From Betaproteobacteria bacterium (lineage in GTDB: Bacteria; Pseudomonadota; Gammaproteobacteria; Burkholderiales; Rhodocyclaceae), in NCBI GenBank assembly GCA_020047725.1, contig JAIFNM010000301.1, positions 1 through 19,933 on the forward strand: a stretch of 19,933 bases of DNA. The letters are read 5' to 3'. The translations under genes and the position numbers were made by a program. Below are positions 6,916 through 14,462 of this stretch, piece by piece (position 1 is the first letter of the stretch; each line of letters begins with the position of its first letter). The notes beneath the pieces are model-generated. The model ran no database searches. It worked only from the letters and a program-made list of their open reading frames with translations, and was not told where the DNA came from.

Positions 6916-7917
6916 ATGATTGTTACCGTCGCTATCGACTGCATGGGCGGGGATCATGGTCCCAGCATAACCGTGCGTGCCGCCATTGATTTCGTGCGAA
7001 AACATGAGGACGTGCGCGCTATACTGGTAGGTCTTGAAGACAAGATCCGTCCATTTCTTGAGAACCAGTCCGCAGGCCGTATTTCCGTCCGCCACGCCAG
7101 CGAAGTCGTGGCCATGGATGAGCCTCCTGCAATGGCGCTGCGTTCCAAAAAGGATTCTTCAATGCGTGTCGCCATCAACCTCGTTAAAGAGGGTGAGGCG
7201 GACGCGTGTGTTTCTGCAGGTAATACCGGCGCACTTATGGCCATTTCACGTTTTGTGTTGAAGATGCTACCTGGCATCGACCGACCGGCAATCTGCGCTA
7301 TTCTCCCGACAGCAAAAGGCCACTCGCACGTACTTGATCTGGGTGCCAATGTTGATTGCACGCCGGAGCACCTTTTGCAGTTTGGGATCATGGGCGCGTC
7401 GTTAGTATCGGCTATCGAACACAAGGATAGACCAACCGTCGGGATTCTCAATATCGGGTCGGAAGATATTAAAGGGAACGATGTCGTAAAGCGTGCGGCG
7501 GAACTGTTAAAAGAATCAGGCCTGAATTTTGTGGGTAACGTCGAAGGCGACGGAATCTACAAGGGGCAAGCCGAGGTTATTGTTTGCGATGGTTTTGTCG
7601 GAAACGTTGCACTCAAGGCCTCAGAAGGCTTGGCACAAATGCTGGCGTCCTTTCTGCGCCAGGAATTCAGCCGCAACCTCCTGACCAAAATCGTCGCGTT
7701 GATCGCCATGCCGGTGCTGAAAAATTTCAAGAAACGCGTTGACCACCGGCGCTACAACGGTGCCACTCTGATTGGTTTGAAGGGAATTGTCGTCAAGAGC
7801 CATGGTTCAGCCGACGTTTTTTCCTTTACCAACGCCCTTGAACGTGCTGCAGAAGAAGCCAGAACCGGAGTGCTGGCGCGCATTACCGAGCGCGTCGCTC
7901 TGCAACAACCACAGTAG
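6916..7917 (+). CDS. plsX: phosphate acyltransferase PlsX
   Basis: 333-residue peripheral membrane enzyme that converts acyl-ACP plus phosphate to acyl-phosphate, the donor for PlsY in phosphatidic acid synthesis. Motifs are VAIDCMGGDHGP (residues 5-16), SAGNTGALMA, LDLGANVDC, ILNIGSEDIKGND, CDGFVGNVALKASEG and GLKGIVVKSHGSAD. The frame is open further upstream, but ATG at 6916 gives the family N-terminus; the only upstream start, TTG 6886, lies inside the terminator stem. No Shine-Dalgarno is visible: the preceding bases are the T-tract of the rpmF terminator followed by GG. Expression presumably depends on readthrough or on a signal I cannot see. fabH begins 13 bases after its stop. Confidence 0.95.
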   Translation: MIVTVAIDCMGGDHGPSITVRAAIDFVRKHEDVRAILVGLEDKIRPFLENQSAGRISVRHASEVVAMDEPPAMALRSKKDSSMRVAINLVKEGEADACVSAGNTGALMAISRFVLKMLPGIDRPAICAILPTAKGHSHVLDLGANVDCTPEHLLQFGIMGASLVSAIEHKDRPTVGILNIGSEDIKGNDVVKRAAELLKESGLNFVGNVEGDGIYKGQAEVIVCDGFVGNVALKASEGLAQMLASFLRQEFSRNLLTKIVALIAMPVLKNFKKRVDHRRYNGATLIGLKGIVVKSHGSADVFSFTNALERAAEEARTGVLARITERVALQQPQ

Positions 7918-7921
7918 GAGG
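7916..7921 (+). promoter_or_regulatory. ribosome binding site deciding the fabH start
   Basis: AGGAGG overlaps the plsX stop codon and lies nine bases before ATG 7931. It directly abuts the alternative in-frame ATG at 7922, which is therefore too close to be used. Confidence 0.8.
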
Positions 7922-7930
7922 ATGCATAGC

Positions 7931-8890
7931 ATGTATGCCCGTATCGCAGGCGTTGGCAGTTTTCTGCCCGGACAACCTGTCAGTAACAACGATCTAGTTC
8001 AACGAGGCGTCGATACCGATGACGATTGGATTGTCGCTCGTACCGGCATCAAGGCCCGTCACCTGGCCGAGCCCGACTGTACGTCGAGCGATCTGGCCCT
8101 TGAGGCTTGCCGACGCGCTTTGGAGTCCGCGAAAACTGAAGTCGATGAAATCGATTTGATCATTGTGGCGACCTCAACTCCCGATTTCATCTTTCCAAGT
8201 ACAGCCTGTTTGTTACAGTCAAAACTTGGTAATCATGGTGCCATGGCCTTTGATGTTCAGGCGGTGTGCAGCGGCTTTGTTTATGCACTGAATATTGCCG
8301 ACAAGTTTATTCGTTCCGGTAGCCACAAGAAGGCACTGGTGGTTGGTGCCGAGGTCTTTTCACGAATTCTTGACTGGGATGATCGTGCCACCTGCGTGCT
8401 GTTCGGCGACGGTGCGGGTGCAGTTGTTCTTGAAGCTTCTGAAAAACCTGGAATTCTGGCTACTGCGGCCCATGCCGATGGCTCGCACCATGGAATTCTG
8501 TCGGTTCCTGGAAGCATTTGCGGCGGCAAGGTCGTTGGTGACCCGTTTCTGCGCATGGACGGGCAGGCTGTATTCAAATTCGCGGTCCGCGTGCTGGCCG
8601 ATGTTGCCAAGGAGTGCTGTGAAGTCGCCGGCATTGCATCCCATGCGATCGACTGGCTGATTCCGCATCAAGCCAATATCCGCATTATCGAATCAACTGG
8701 CAAAAAGCTTGGCTTGGGGATGGACAAGGTCATCGTGACCGTTGATCATCACGGTAACACCTCTGCAGCTTCGATCCCGCTGGCGCTGGACGCTGCCGTT
8801 CGTGATGGACGTGTTCAAAGAGGGCAGAAAATTCTGCTTGAGGGTGTGGGTGGCGGTTTCACTTGGGGTGCTGTTTTACTCGAGTTCTAA
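7931..8890 (+). CDS. fabH: beta-ketoacyl-ACP synthase III
   Basis: 319-residue initiating condensing enzyme of type II fatty-acid synthesis. It joins acetyl-CoA (or another primer) to malonyl-ACP. The catalytic triad is intact: Cys113 (DVQAVCSGF), His246 (IPHQANIRI) and Asn276 (HHGNTSAAS). The C-terminal GVGGGFTWGAVLL is typical. The frame stays open upstream into plsX, but ATG 7931 is preferred because it starts the family sequence MYARIAGVGSFLP and has AGGAGG nine bases upstream. It is tightly packed with fabD, 12 bases downstream. Confidence 0.97.
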   Translation: MYARIAGVGSFLPGQPVSNNDLVQRGVDTDDDWIVARTGIKARHLAEPDCTSSDLALEACRRALESAKTEVDEIDLIIVATSTPDFIFPSTACLLQSKLGNHGAMAFDVQAVCSGFVYALNIADKFIRSGSHKKALVVGAEVFSRILDWDDRATCVLFGDGAGAVVLEASEKPGILATAAHADGSHHGILSVPGSICGGKVVGDPFLRMDGQAVFKFAVRVLADVAKECCEVAGIASHAIDWLIPHQANIRIIESTGKKLGLGMDKVIVTVDHHGNTSAASIPLALDAAVRDGRVQRGQKILLEGVGGGFTWGAVLLEF

Positions 8891-8902
8891 AAGGATAAAT
8901 CT

Positions 8903-9841
8903 ATGGCATTCGCTTTCGTTTTTCCCGGTCAGGGTTCGCAATCAGTTGGCATGATGGCCGCGTACGGCGATTCCGTCGTGGTTCGTTCGACTTTTGATGA
9001 GGCCTCGGAAACGCTAGGGCAAGACCTTTGGCAACTTGTTGCCGATGGTCCGGCCGAATTGCTTTCTCAAACGGTCAATACGCAGCCCTTGATGTTGACG
9101 GCCGCTATTGCTGCCTATCGGTTGTGGCTCGACAAGGGAGGCAGACTTCCATCAGTCGTTGCCGGGCATAGCCTTGGCGAGTATTCGGCACTGGTGGCCG
9201 CAGGCGTCATAGAGTTCAAGGATGCGGTTCCGCTCGTTCGTCTGCGAGCAACCGCTATGCAGGAAGCTGTACCGGTCGGAACGGGGGCTATGGCGGCAAT
9301 CCTGAACCTGGACGACGACAAGATTCGTGAAGCCTGTGCTGAGGCTGTTGCCGAAATTGGCAATGGGGAAGTTGTTGAACTGGTCAATTTCAATGGTCCG
9401 GGGCAGACCGTAATTGCCGGCAACAAGGCGGCGGTTGAACGTGCCTGTGACGGCTGCAAAACAAGAGGAGCCAAGCGAGCCTTGCTGCTTCCCGTTTCTG
9501 CACCATTCCACTCCTCACTGATTCGCCCCGCGGCCGTCAAGTTAGGAGCCCGTCTAGCTGAGTTGAACTTCTCTGTGCCAAGAATCACAGTGGTCAATAA
9601 CGTTGACGTGGCTATTGAGTCGGACCCTGAGCGAATCAAAGACGCATTGATTCGTCAGGCCTTCTCACCGGTGCGCTGGGTTGAAACGGTTCAGAAAATC
9701 GCCACAATGGATGTGAAAACGGTAGCCGAATGCGGTCCGGGCAAAGTATTGGCAGGCCTCACCAAGCGTTGTGCCGATAGCCTCATTGGCGTGGCACTGG
9801 CAGATGTCGCTTCAATCGAAGCTAACCTCAATCTGGAGTAA
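8903..9841 (+). CDS. fabD: malonyl-CoA:ACP transacylase
   Basis: 312-residue acyltransferase that moves malonyl from CoA to the phosphopantetheine arm of ACP, supplying the extender unit for FabH and FabF. Seen: N-terminal FVFPGQGSQSVGMM, the nucleophile elbow AGHSLGEYSAL with Ser90, an Arg in LVRLRATAMQEAVP that binds the malonyl carboxylate, and catalytic His203 in SAPFHSSL. The C-terminal VAECGPGKVLAGLTKR is standard. An AAGGA ribosome site lies in the 12-base gap after fabH. The fabG start follows three bases after its stop. Confidence 0.97.
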   Translation: MAFAFVFPGQGSQSVGMMAAYGDSVVVRSTFDEASETLGQDLWQLVADGPAELLSQTVNTQPLMLTAAIAAYRLWLDKGGRLPSVVAGHSLGEYSALVAAGVIEFKDAVPLVRLRATAMQEAVPVGTGAMAAILNLDDDKIREACAEAVAEIGNGEVVELVNFNGPGQTVIAGNKAAVERACDGCKTRGAKRALLLPVSAPFHSSLIRPAAVKLGARLAELNFSVPRITVVNNVDVAIESDPERIKDALIRQAFSPVRWVETVQKIATMDVKTVAECGPGKVLAGLTKRCADSLIGVALADVASIEANLNLE

Positions 9842-9844
9842 TAC

Positions 9845-10588
9845 ATGTCTCTTAAAGGTCAAGTCGCTCTTGTTACTGGTGCCGCTCAAGGCATTGGCGC
9901 TGCCGTGGTTCTAGAGCTTGCCCGGCAGGGTGCAACCGTTATTGGCACGGATATCAATGAAGCGGGTGCCGAGCGAATCAATGCCACACTCGCCGAGGTA
10001 GGTGCACAAGGGCGTGGCATTGTCATGGATGTGCGCGACACGACACAGGTCGATTCTGTCATCGCGCAGGTTGAAAAGGAGTTCGGAAGTATTTATGCCC
10101 TAGTGAATAATGCGGGCATTACCCGCGATAACCTGACCATGCGCATGAAGGACGAGGACTGGGATGCGGTTATCGAGACCAATCTCAAGTCGGTTTTTCG
10201 TTTGTCACGTGCAGTAATGCGCGGCATGATGAAAGCGCGTACTGGCCGTATTATCAATATTTCTTCGGTGGTGGGTCATGCCGGCAATGCAGGGCAGGCC
10301 AACTATTGCGCCTCAAAAGCTGGTGTTACTGGCCTTTCGCGCGCGTTGGCACGCGAACTGGGTAGTCGGAACGTCACGGTCAATTGCGTTGCGCCGGGTT
10401 TTATCGACACCAGCATGACCCGAGCTCTTGAAGAAAAGCAACGTGCCGCCCTGGTTGCCAACGTACCGCTCGGTCGACTTGGTTCGCCGGAAGATGTTGC
10501 TTCCGCAGTAGGGTTCCTGGCTTCTCCGGCCGCTGGATACATTACTGGTGCGACGATTCACGTCAACGGCGGCATGCACATGGATTGA
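9845..10588 (+). CDS. fabG: 3-oxoacyl-ACP reductase
   Basis: 247-residue short-chain dehydrogenase performing the NADPH-dependent first reduction of the fatty-acid cycle. Seen: cofactor loop VTGAAQGIGAAV (residues 9-20), NNAGITRDN, and the catalytic Ser141 (NISSVVG), Tyr154 and Lys158 (NYCASKAG), followed by NCVAPGFIDTSMT. The C-terminus YITGATIHVNGGMHM matches FabG rather than other SDRs. GGAG inside the end of fabD serves as ribosome site. Its context between fabD and acpP makes the assignment firm despite the size of the SDR superfamily. Confidence 0.97.
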   Translation: MSLKGQVALVTGAAQGIGAAVVLELARQGATVIGTDINEAGAERINATLAEVGAQGRGIVMDVRDTTQVDSVIAQVEKEFGSIYALVNNAGITRDNLTMRMKDEDWDAVIETNLKSVFRLSRAVMRGMMKARTGRIINISSVVGHAGNAGQANYCASKAGVTGLSRALARELGSRNVTVNCVAPGFIDTSMTRALEEKQRAALVANVPLGRLGSPEDVASAVGFLASPAAGYITGATIHVNGGMHMD

Positions 10589-10601
10589 CGCCGGTAAGGG
10601 A

Positions 10602-10630
10602 AGCGGACGGCACGGACCGGTTCGTCTGCT
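10602..10630 (+). other. stem-loop after fabG
   Basis: AGCGGACG (10602-10609) pairs with CGTCTGCT (10623-10630), eight pairs with one G-U, around a 13-base loop. There is no T-run after it, so it is not a classical terminator. It lies between the fabG stop and the acpP promoter. Confidence 0.35.
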
Positions 10631-10633
10631 GAG

Positions 10634-10662
10634 TTGGTAAGAGCCGGTCATTTTGGTAGAAT
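10634..10662 (+). promoter_or_regulatory. sigma-70 promoter for acpP
   Basis: TTGGTA (10634-10639, 4 of 6) and TAGAAT (10657-10662, 5 of 6) with a 17-base spacer. The predicted start near 10669 gives a leader of about 40 bases ending in a strong AAGGAG site. A separate acpP promoter inside the fab cluster is known in E. coli and suits the high ACP demand. Confidence 0.55.
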
Positions 10663-10694
10663 TGCTTGTTTTTGTTTTACACATGAACTTTTAG

Positions 10695-10700
10695 AAGGAG
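10695..10700 (+). promoter_or_regulatory. strong ribosome binding site of acpP
   Basis: AAGGAG lies seven bases before ATG 10708. This spacing selects ATG 10708 over the in-frame TTG at 10705. Confidence 0.8.
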
Positions 10701-10707
10701 CACTTTG

Positions 10708-10944
10708 ATGGAAAATATCGAACAGCGCGTCAGAAAAATTGTCGCAGAACAACTCGGCGTTAATGAAGCAGATATCAAGAATGAATCTTCGTTCGTTGAC
10801 GATCTCGGCGCGGATTCGTTGGATACAGTTGAACTGGTCATGGCTCTTGAAGAGGAATTCGAGTGCGAGATTCCTGACGATGAAGCGGAGAAGATCACCA
10901 ACGTTCAACAAGCCATTGACTACGTTTTGGGACACAAGAAGTAA
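10708..10944 (+). CDS. acpP: acyl carrier protein
   Basis: 78-residue acidic carrier protein whose phosphopantetheine arm holds the growing acyl chain for FabD, FabH, FabG, FabF and PlsX. The attachment site is Ser37 in GADSLDTVELVMALEEEF, the recognition helix being nearly identical to other proteobacterial ACPs. The ATG at 10708 is preferred over the in-frame TTG just before it, from the strong AAGGAG at 10695-10700. It has its own promoter upstream and a strong terminator 19 bases after its stop, so it can be a monocistronic, highly expressed unit within the fab cluster. Confidence 0.98.
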   Translation: MENIEQRVRKIVAEQLGVNEADIKNESSFVDDLGADSLDTVELVMALEEEFECEIPDDEAEKITNVQQAIDYVLGHKK

Positions 10945-10963
10945 TCCTTACTTGAACATATTC

Positions 10964-10998
10964 TGCGGGTAGTTTGATACTACCCGCAGCTTTTTTTC
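10964..10998 (+). terminator. strong intrinsic terminator between acpP and fabF
   Basis: CTGCGGGTAGT (10964-10974) and ACTACCCGCAG (10980-10990) form a perfect 11-bp stem with loop TTGAT, followed by C and seven T. It lies about 50 bases before the fabF start. Confidence 0.95.
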
Positions 10999-11039
10999 AA
11001 GACGCTTTACCCCTATTCAGTATTTTTCCTGTTTTTAAC

Positions 11040-11043
11040 GGAG
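11040..11043 (+). promoter_or_regulatory. ribosome binding site deciding the TTG start of fabF
   Basis: GGAG lies six bases before TTG 11050. No ATG or GTG start in the same frame is available nearby, and the family N-terminus begins right after the TTG. Confidence 0.7.
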
Positions 11044-11049
11044 AAGACT

Positions 11050-12288
11050 TTGACACGTCGCAGAGTTGTCATCACTGGCCTCGGAGTTGTTTCCCCGGTC
11101 GGAAATACCGTCGAACAAGCTTGGCAGAACGTCCTTGCCGGTCGCTCCGGAATTGACCGGATTACACGTTTCGATGCTTCCTCTTTTCCTGTGCAGATTG
11201 CCGGTGAAGTCAGAGACTTCGATATTGCGCAGTACCTGCCTGCAAAAGACGCCCGCCGGATGGATACGTTTATCCACTACGGCTTGGCCGCAGGTATCCA
11301 GGCTATCAAAGACGCTGGACTCGAAGCGCACCCGGCTAATGCCGAGCGTATCGGTGTGTCCATTGGTTCAGGCATTGGCGGTTTGCCGATGATTGAAGAA
11401 ACCCGCGATGAATTTGTGGCTACGGGAGTGAGGAAAATTTCCCCGTTTTTTGTGCCGGGGTCGATCATTAACATGATCTCGGGAAACCTGTCGATCATGT
11501 ACGGATACAAGGGGCCAAACATTGCTTTGGTCAGCGCCTGTTCGACGGGAACACACAGTATTGGTGATGCTGGTCGTCTTATTGAGTACGGCGACGCTGA
11601 CATCATGATTGCTGGTGGAGCCGAGTGCACAATCTCCCCCCTCGGGTTAGGCGGTTTCTGTGCGGCGCGTGCTCTGTCAACGCGCAACGATGATCCAAAA
11701 ACGGCAAGTCGTCCGTGGGACAAGGATCGCGATGGTTTCGTTCTGGCTGAGGGTGCCGGTGTCATGGTACTTGAAGAGTACGAGCATGCCAAGGCACGTG
11801 GAGCCAGGATCTATGCTGAACTGGCCGGCTTCGGCATGAGTGCTGACGCCAATCACATGACTGCTCCTTGCGAAGATGGAGAAGGTGCCGCACGCTGCAT
11901 GACGAATGCGATGAGAAACGCTCAGCTGAATCCGCAAGACGTCCATTATCTCAATGCGCATGGCACTTCGACACCGCTTGGCGATAAAGCTGAGACAGTT
12001 GCCGTCAAGCGTGCCTTTGGCGCCCACGCGAGAAATTTGGTGGTAAATTCTACCAAGTCAATGACCGGGCATTTACTGGGAGCCGCTGGCGGTATTGAAG
12101 CAGTGTTCTCTGCGCTGGCCATTTACAATCAGGTGTCGCCGCCAACGATAAATATCTTCAATCAGGATGAGTTGTGTGATCTCGATTATTGCGCCAACGA
12201 AGCGCGGCAAATGAAGATTGAGGTTGCCATTTCCAACTCATTTGGATTTGGTGGTACCAATGCAACAGCTGTTTTCAAACGGGTCTAG
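11050..12288 (+). CDS. fabF: beta-ketoacyl-ACP synthase II
   Basis: 412-residue elongating condensing enzyme of fatty-acid synthesis. The Cys-His-His triad is intact: Cys164 (VSACSTGTHS), His304 (NAHGTSTPLGD) and His341 (SMTGHLLGAAGG). The N-terminus TRRRVVITGLGVVSPVG and C-terminal NSFGFGGTNA are typical. It starts with TTG at 11050, supported by GGAG six bases upstream. It follows a strong acpP terminator, so it needs readthrough or its own promoter. T-rich sequence at 11005-11035 contains TATTTT, but I find no convincing -35 box. A 14-bp stem-loop begins 12 bases after its stop. Confidence 0.97.
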   Translation: MTRRRVVITGLGVVSPVGNTVEQAWQNVLAGRSGIDRITRFDASSFPVQIAGEVRDFDIAQYLPAKDARRMDTFIHYGLAAGIQAIKDAGLEAHPANAERIGVSIGSGIGGLPMIEETRDEFVATGVRKISPFFVPGSIINMISGNLSIMYGYKGPNIALVSACSTGTHSIGDAGRLIEYGDADIMIAGGAECTISPLGLGGFCAARALSTRNDDPKTASRPWDKDRDGFVLAEGAGVMVLEEYEHAKARGARIYAELAGFGMSADANHMTAPCEDGEGAARCMTNAMRNAQLNPQDVHYLNAHGTSTPLGDKAETVAVKRAFGAHARNLVVNSTKSMTGHLLGAAGGIEAVFSALAIYNQVSPPTINIFNQDELCDLDYCANEARQMKIEVAISNSFGFGGTNATAVFKRV

Positions 12289-12299
12289 TTGAACCTGTC

Positions 12300-12341
12300 C
12301 GAACGGTGCAGTTTCCAGTATCAATTGAACTGCGCCGTTCG
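12300..12341 (+). promoter_or_regulatory. 14-bp stem-loop covering the ygfX start codon
   Basis: CGAACGGTGCAGTT (12300-12313) pairs with AACTGCGCCGTTCG (12328-12341), 13 Watson-Crick pairs and one G-U, with a 14-base loop. The GTG start at 12306-12308 is inside the left arm. A pyrimidine-rich stretch follows, without a clean T-run. Confidence 0.65.
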
Positions 12342-12740
12342 CGCTTCCTTTCTCTTCTTCTTTTCCTCATTCACGCCCTGGCTGCCAGTTGTTTGGTGGT
12401 ATTGCCGTGGGTGTGGCCTTTTCGCTTGCTCTTGCTCGCTCTGGTTGGAGCGTCGCTTTGGCACGCTTTGCGGTCGCATGTAATTGTTGGCCTGTGCATC
12501 AATGGCCGTGATCGGCTGGATGGCCTGATAGCTGATGGTATTCGGGTTCCTCTTGCCGTACAGCCTGATAGCACGGTTTTTGACCGATTGATCGTGCTAA
12601 GGTTGCGCGTTGGTGAACAGAAGCGTATCAGTCATCTTGCATTATTGCCCGATCAAATGTCTGCCGAACACTTTCGCGTTCTTCGACTCTGGTTGCGCTG
12701 GCACTCAGAACCTAAGAAAGTCTCTGAGGGGATCGTTTGA
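12306..12740 (+). CDS. YgfX-family inner-membrane protein (CptA-like)
   Basis: 144 residues. The N-terminus VSIELRRSRFLS is followed by two hydrophobic segments (about residues 14-34 and 38-52) joined by a short PWVWPF turn, then a soluble C-terminal half with LRLRVGEQKRISHLALLPDQMSAEHFRVLRLWL. This layout and the last segment match E. coli YgfX (LRLRSDGGKRQHLWLAADSM..). YgfX has been reported to interact with MreB/FtsZ as a toxin partnered by SdhE. No sdhE gene lies in this window, so a toxin role is not supported here. GTG at 12306 fits the family N-terminus, but there is no clear Shine-Dalgarno and the start lies in a hairpin. The 3' end overlaps nadB tail to tail by 29 bases. Confidence 0.75.
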   Translation: MQFPVSIELRRSRFLSLLLFLIHALAASCLVVLPWVWPFRLLLLALVGASLWHALRSHVIVGLCINGRDRLDGLIADGIRVPLAVQPDSTVFDRLIVLRLRVGEQKRISHLALLPDQMSAEHFRVLRLWLRWHSEPKKVSEGIV

Positions 12741-14295
12741 GTACCGTATTTCTTGCAGTCGGAAGGATTTCTGGGTAGTCCCGACTGAAATGAAGTCCAC
12801 GGCTTTCGCGACGTTGCAATGCGCAGCGCACGATCAAATCTGCCGTTACGACAAGATTGCGTAGTTCGATCAGGTCATGACAAACCCTGAAATTCGAGTA
12901 GTACTCGTCGATTTCCCTTTTTAGCAGGCGGATGCGGTGTTGCGCGCGCTGAAGACGTTTTGTCGTTCGCACGATTCCCACGTAATCCCACATGAAACGG
13001 CGAAGTTCATCCCAGTTGTGGGCAATGACAATTTCTTCGTCCGGATCGGATACCCGGCTCGCATCCCATTCGGGAAGTGCGGGCAAGTCGAGTTTGGGTT
13101 GCACAAGGATGTCGTTGACTGCTGCTTCCGCATACACGATGCACTCGAGCAAGGAATTACTGGCCAAACGGTTGGCTCCATGCAGTCCGGTACAGGTGGC
13201 TTCACCTGCCGCATAGAGTCCCGGGATACTTGTGCGGGCGTGCTCGTCGGTAACGATGCCGCCGCAGGTGTAATGTGCCGCCGGGACCACCGGGATCGGC
13301 TCGCGCGTAATGTCGATACCAAGTTCCAAGCAGCGCGCCAGGATATTCGGGAAGTGCTCCTCAAGAAAACTGGCCGGTTTGTGCGAAATATCGAGGTAAA
13401 CGCAGTCTAGGCCGCGTTTCTTCATTTCGAAATCAATAGCGCGAGCAACAACATCGCGCGGCGCTAGTTCGGCGCGCTCGTCATGCTCAAGCATGAAACG
13501 TGTTCCGTCAGGCAAACGCAGAAGGCCGCCTTCGCCGCGTACTGCCTCGGAAATCAGGAACGATTTGGCTTGAGGATGGTAAAGGCAGGTTGGGTGAAAC
13601 TGGATGAATTCCATGTTGGCAACCCTGCAACCGGCACGCCAGGCCATTGCTATGCCGTCTCCCGTTGATGTGTCGGGGTTGGTCGTGTAAAGATAGACTT
13701 TGCCGGCACCTCCCGTCGCAATCAGAGTGTGCGGTGCTCCAATTGTTATAACTTCACCGCTGTCGCTATCAAGGGCATAAGCACCGAAGCAGCGTTTGTC
13801 ATCAAGTCCCAGCTTTTCGCTGGTAATCAGATCGATGGCGATGTGTCGCTCGAGAACGGTGATGTTAGGGTTCTGGCGGACTTTCTTGGTCAGTGTCTGC
13901 TGCACCGATAGTCCCGTTGCATCGGCAACGTGGATGACACGGCGCGCGCTGTGTCCACCTTCGCGGGTCAGATGGTAGCCACCTTCCTCTCGAGTGAATG
14001 GTACGCCTTGCTCGATAAGCCAGTCGATGGCACGCCGGCCGTTTTCGATTACGAAACGTGTTGCTTCCGGGTCGTTGAGAAAGGCGCCGGCAACGATTGT
14101 GTCGCGAATGTGGGCATCAATCGAATCCTGACTGTCCAGAACGGCAGCAATACCGCCCTGTGCCCAGCTTGATGCGCTGTCTTCCAGTGCCCGCTTGCTT
14201 ATCAGGCCGACCTTACAGGTTTTTGCAAGTCTAAGAGCTGCCGATTGCCCGGCTAGACCACTGCCAATAACAAGAATGTCAAAGTTGAGCGCCAT
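12712..14295 (-). CDS. nadB: L-aspartate oxidase
   Basis: 527-residue FAD enzyme oxidising L-aspartate to iminoaspartate, the first step of de novo NAD synthesis (NadA and NadC follow). Seen: FAD-binding FDILVIGSGLAGQSAALRLA (residues 5-24), SSWAQGGIAAVL, REGGHSARRVIH, EFIQFHPTCLY, AAHYTCGGIVTD, and GLHGANRLASNSLLE near the C-terminal FAD contact. These distinguish it from succinate dehydrogenase flavoproteins together with its length and lack of a partner gene. ATG 14295 is the only start consistent with the family N-terminus. It is divergent from rpoE, as in E. coli. Its end overlaps the end of ygfX. Confidence 0.96.
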   Translation of the reverse strand: MALNFDILVIGSGLAGQSAALRLAKTCKVGLISKRALEDSASSWAQGGIAAVLDSQDSIDAHIRDTIVAGAFLNDPEATRFVIENGRRAIDWLIEQGVPFTREEGGYHLTREGGHSARRVIHVADATGLSVQQTLTKKVRQNPNITVLERHIAIDLITSEKLGLDDKRCFGAYALDSDSGEVITIGAPHTLIATGGAGKVYLYTTNPDTSTGDGIAMAWRAGCRVANMEFIQFHPTCLYHPQAKSFLISEAVRGEGGLLRLPDGTRFMLEHDERAELAPRDVVARAIDFEMKKRGLDCVYLDISHKPASFLEEHFPNILARCLELGIDITREPIPVVPAAHYTCGGIVTDEHARTSIPGLYAAGEATCTGLHGANRLASNSLLECIVYAEAAVNDILVQPKLDLPALPEWDASRVSDPDEEIVIAHNWDELRRFMWDYVGIVRTTKRLQRAQHRIRLLKREIDEYYSNFRVCHDLIELRNLVVTADLIVRCALQRRESRGLHFSRDYPEILPTARNTVLKRSPQRLS

Positions 14296-14322
14296 GTCAA
14301 AAGCCCAGAAACAAAGGCGATT

Positions 14323-14328
14323 ACTATA
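14323..14328 (-). promoter_or_regulatory. possible -10 box of nadB promoter
   Basis: TATAGT on the minus strand (14328-14323, 5 of 6) lies 27 bases upstream of the nadB ATG, which would give a leader of about 20 bases. The upstream TTCAAG at 16-base spacing is a poor -35. The 167-base gap to rpoE also holds TATACT (14413-14418) on the plus strand, again without a good -35. Confidence 0.3.
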
Positions 14329-14462
14329 TCACGTGCACTTCCGACTTGAATCTGCTACGTGCTATTCGGCAAAACAAAGCCGATGCACTCAACGTCTCGT
14401 CTTTGGTTGCGCTATACTCTGACGAAAAGCACAATTCGTATCTGACAGGGAATCCATCGAGC

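Noticed and set aside
14346..14462. N-terminal extension of rpoE and a possible sigma-E autoregulatory promoter (GAATCT near 14348 with CAAAA near 14370; TCTGA at 14418)
   Set aside because: The extension is not family-like. The -35 and -10 boxes do not reach a convincing GAACTT/TCTGA or TCAAA pair at 16-base spacing.
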